Notes under the pieces: generated by a model | Database searches by the model: none | Seen by the model: the letters and a program-made list of their open reading frames with translations, nothing else | What the model was told of the DNA's origin: nothing | Program-made: the position numbers and the translations under genes | Origin: Tersicoccus mangrovi | Lineage (GTDB): Bacteria > Actinomycetota > Actinomycetes > Actinomycetales > Micrococcaceae | Length of the DNA: 64,000 nt | Assembly (NCBI RefSeq): GCF_036881825.1 | Contig: NZ_JBAJMW010000001.1 | Coordinates: 310,001 to 374,000, forward strand | Reading direction: 5' to 3' | In this document: piece after piece, positions 62,506 through 64,000 of the stretch | Layout of the letters: each line of letters starts with the position of its first letter | How positions within the stretch are numbered: position 1 is the first letter of the stretch

Positions 62506-62660
62506 GGGTGTCCTGACGGGACGAGAGGGATCCCACCGGGCCGTTCCCCTGATCGGGGTTCCTGAGGACGGACCGGTCGGATCGACCGGGAGCAGGGCTC
62601 GTCGTCGGAGGCCGCAGGCGCGGGAAGCTGACTCGTCACCGGAACATGCGTGCCATCGTA
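62506..62660 (-). promoter_or_regulatory. ABC-F leader with leaderless 3-codon ORF and hairpins
   Basis: TACGAT (62655-62660, minus strand) is a -10 box lying 7 nt before ATG TTC CGG TGA (62636-62647), a complete Met-Phe-Arg ORF. Downstream the leader has a CCGGTCG-loop-CGACCGG hairpin (62573-62589) and CCCC/GGGG (62546-62558) before the ABC-F ribosome-binding site. This resembles ribosome-mediated attenuation leaders of resistance ABC-F genes. Confidence 0.55.
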
Positions 62661-62769
62661 GCGGGCGCCGGTGGCCGCGTCACGGCCGGGCTCGCGACGG
62701 CCGCACCGTACGATTGACCCGTGTGCCGACGGCCCGGTCCGGGCGTCGGTGAGTTCGAGAGGGAGAACC

Positions 62770-63696
62770 GTGACCGCCAGCCCCGAATCCGGGCCCGCTG
62801 CCGCCCTCGACGCCCGGGTGACCGTCGTCATCGCCACCCGCAACCGGCGGGACGAACTGCTCGCGAACCTGCGGCACCACGAGGCTCCCGTGATCGTCGT
62901 GGACAACGCGTCCACCGACGGCACCGCCGCGGCCATCGCCGCCGAGTTCCCCGAGGTGCGGGTGATCCCGTTGATGGTCAACGCCGGCGGGGCCGGACGC
63001 ACGCTCGGCGCCCAGTTCGCCCACACCCCCTACGTCGCCTTCGCCGACGACGACTCGTGGTGGGCGCCCGGCGCCCTGGCCACCGCGGCCGACGTCTTCG
63101 ACGCCTACTCGGGTCTCGGCGCCCTGGCCGGGTCCCTCGTCGTCGGACCGGACGAGGACCCCGACCCCATCAACGCCGTGCTGGCCGCCTCGCCGCTGGG
63201 CACCCCGCCGGGCTGGCCGGGCCCGGCGCTGCTGGGCTTCGTCGCCTGCGGGACCATCGTGCGCCGTCGCGCGTTCCTGGCCGTCGGCGGGTTCGACGAC
63301 GTCGTGCGGTTCCCGGGCGAGGAGGAGCGCCTCGCCCTCGACCTGGTCGACGCCGGATGGCAGGTGGCCCACGTGGCAGCCGTCCGCGCGCACCACCACC
63401 CCTCCCTCGACCGGGACCCCGACCAGCGTCGGCAGGCGCAGCTCGTGCGCAGCCGCATCCTCACCGCGGTGCTGCGCCGCGGGTGGCCCGTGGTCGCCCG
63501 CCAGGCCGGCGCCGCCCTGTTCTCCTCGACGGGTCGCCGCGGGCTGGTCGCGGCGATGCGTCGTGTGCCCGCGGCCCTGCGCGCACGGCGACGGCTCTCA
63601 CCGGCCACCGAGGCGTCGCTCGCCGCGCTGCGCTCCGGCACCACCCCCACCCCCGGATCCGCCGGCGACCCGCGCGTGCCGATCCGCACCCGATGA
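62770..63696 (+). CDS. Family 2 glycosyltransferase
   Basis: A 308-aa GT-A enzyme. VTVVIATRNRRDELLANL opens the Rossmann-like fold, IVVDNASTDGT binds the nucleotide, and the metal site is FADDDSWW. The C-terminal half carries GEEERLALDLVDAGWQVAHV. GAGGGAG is 5 nt before the GTG. A -10 TACGAT (62709-62714) is divergent from the ABC-F promoter. It overlaps a second glycosyltransferase gene (ATGA), so the two probably act on the same surface glycan. Confidence 0.88.
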   Translation: MTASPESGPAAALDARVTVVIATRNRRDELLANLRHHEAPVIVVDNASTDGTAAAIAAEFPEVRVIPLMVNAGGAGRTLGAQFAHTPYVAFADDDSWWAPGALATAADVFDAYSGLGALAGSLVVGPDEDPDPINAVLAASPLGTPPGWPGPALLGFVACGTIVRRRAFLAVGGFDDVVRFPGEEERLALDLVDAGWQVAHVAAVRAHHHPSLDRDPDQRRQAQLVRSRILTAVLRRGWPVVARQAGAALFSSTGRRGLVAAMRRVPAALRARRRLSPATEASLAALRSGTTPTPGSAGDPRVPIRTR

Positions 63697-64000
63697 CGGC
63701 GGCCGCCGCCGCGCCGGACACGCGGCTCGCCGTCGTCATGATCACATGGAACCGGCGCGAGGAGGCGCTTCGCTCCCTGACGCGGCTCCGTGCGCTGCCC
63801 GAGCGGCCCCACGTCGTGGTCGTCGACAACGGCTCGACGGACGGCACCGCCGCCGCGATCGAGGCCGAGCACCCGTGGGCCGAACTGATCGCGAGCCCCG
63901 AGAACCTCGGCGCCGTGGGCCGCAACATCGCCGTCGCCCGGCTGGACACCCCGTACGTCGGTTTCTGCGACGACGACACGTGGTGGGAGCCCGGGTCGCT
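63693..64000 (+). CDS. Family 2 glycosyltransferase (cut by window end)
   Basis: The first 102 codons of a second glycosyltransferase, paralogous to the one before it: LAVVMITWNRREEALRSL, VVVVDNGSTDGTAAAI, NLGAVGRNIAVARLDTPYVG and metal site FCDDDTWWEPGS. The ATG overlaps the upstream stop. The rest lies beyond position 64000. Confidence 0.87.
   Translation, partial: MTAAAAAPDTRLAVVMITWNRREEALRSLTRLRALPERPHVVVVDNGSTDGTAAAIEAEHPWAELIASPENLGAVGRNIAVARLDTPYVGFCDDDTWWEPGS

Noticed and set aside
62721..62769. Possible leaderless GTG ORF at 62721, 6 nt after TACGAT
   Set aside because: Its frame runs on into the glycosyltransferase gene as Arg-rich antisense-like sequence; the GTG at 62770 has a strong ribosome-binding site.

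Overview
The window is about 70% G+C, with GTG starts, 4-nt ATGA/GTGA gene overlaps and many promoters whose -10 element sits 6-9 nt before the start codon. Together with an actinobacterial 6C RNA, a menaquinone gene set, an ANTAR regulator, a PHO box and a branched-chain keto-acid dehydrogenase, this points to an actinobacterium of the order Micrococcales, probably Micrococcaceae-like. The genus cannot be fixed from this sequence alone. I see no prophage or CRISPR array. The only transposon trace is a decayed IS481 copy.

Layout. 1-2.2 kb: thioredoxin, MarR regulator, tRNA-Tyr, YajQ. 2.3-5.8 kb: a five-gene redox operon (Ser/Gly-rich membrane protein, ApbE flavin transferase, ferric-reductase-like membrane protein, NuoF/RnfC-like Fe-S protein, ferredoxin). 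6-12 kb: amino-acid permease, HtpX, a MarR/MFS-UspA operon, a second MFS exporter. 12-14.5 kb: Fur-type regulator with catalase, followed by a 6C small RNA. 14.5-17 kb: an ECF sigma factor fused to its own zinc-finger and membrane-anchored tail. 17-22.6 kb: DUF6882-like protein, RarD-like transporter, PAP2 phosphatase, a broken PTS locus (5'-truncated EIIC head-to-head with EIIA) and a UspA protein. 22.9-28.9 kb: gabT with divergent PucR, ferredoxin-NADP reductase, VOC protein with a 46-aa acidic partner, TRIC-type channel.

29-45 kb is dominated by menaquinone synthesis: polyprenyl synthase, geranylgeranyl reductase, MenG, MenF, MenD and MenC. It is interrupted by a lower-G+C accessory patch (NTF2-like/MarR operon, IS481 remnant, HNH protein), an amino-acid ABC transporter and a PHO-box-linked PhoX phosphatase. 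45-53.7 kb holds single genes and pairs: PAP2, amidohydrolase, MFS, SDR, AMIN-like secreted protein, GluQRS, FAD monooxygenase/TetR, a shrunken VOC gene, GNAT and OsmC. 53.8-58.3 kb is the bkd operon (E1a, E1b, E2) with a divergent Lrp/AsnC regulator. 58.5-60.7 kb carries two paralogous two-gene GAF cassettes, one ending in an ANTAR domain and one beginning with a transposase-like helix-turn-helix. 60.8-64 kb: an ABC-F protein with a long leader containing a three-codon leaderless ORF, then two overlapping glycosyltransferase genes, the last cut by the window edge.

The strongest candidates for new biology are the single-chain sigma/anti-sigma membrane protein, the duplicated GAF cassettes, the MFS-UspA fusion, the minimal leader ORF before the ABC-F gene, and the flavinylation operon that lacks a visible FMN acceptor. 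The PTS junction is the clearest structural anomaly and should first be tested as an assembly artefact.
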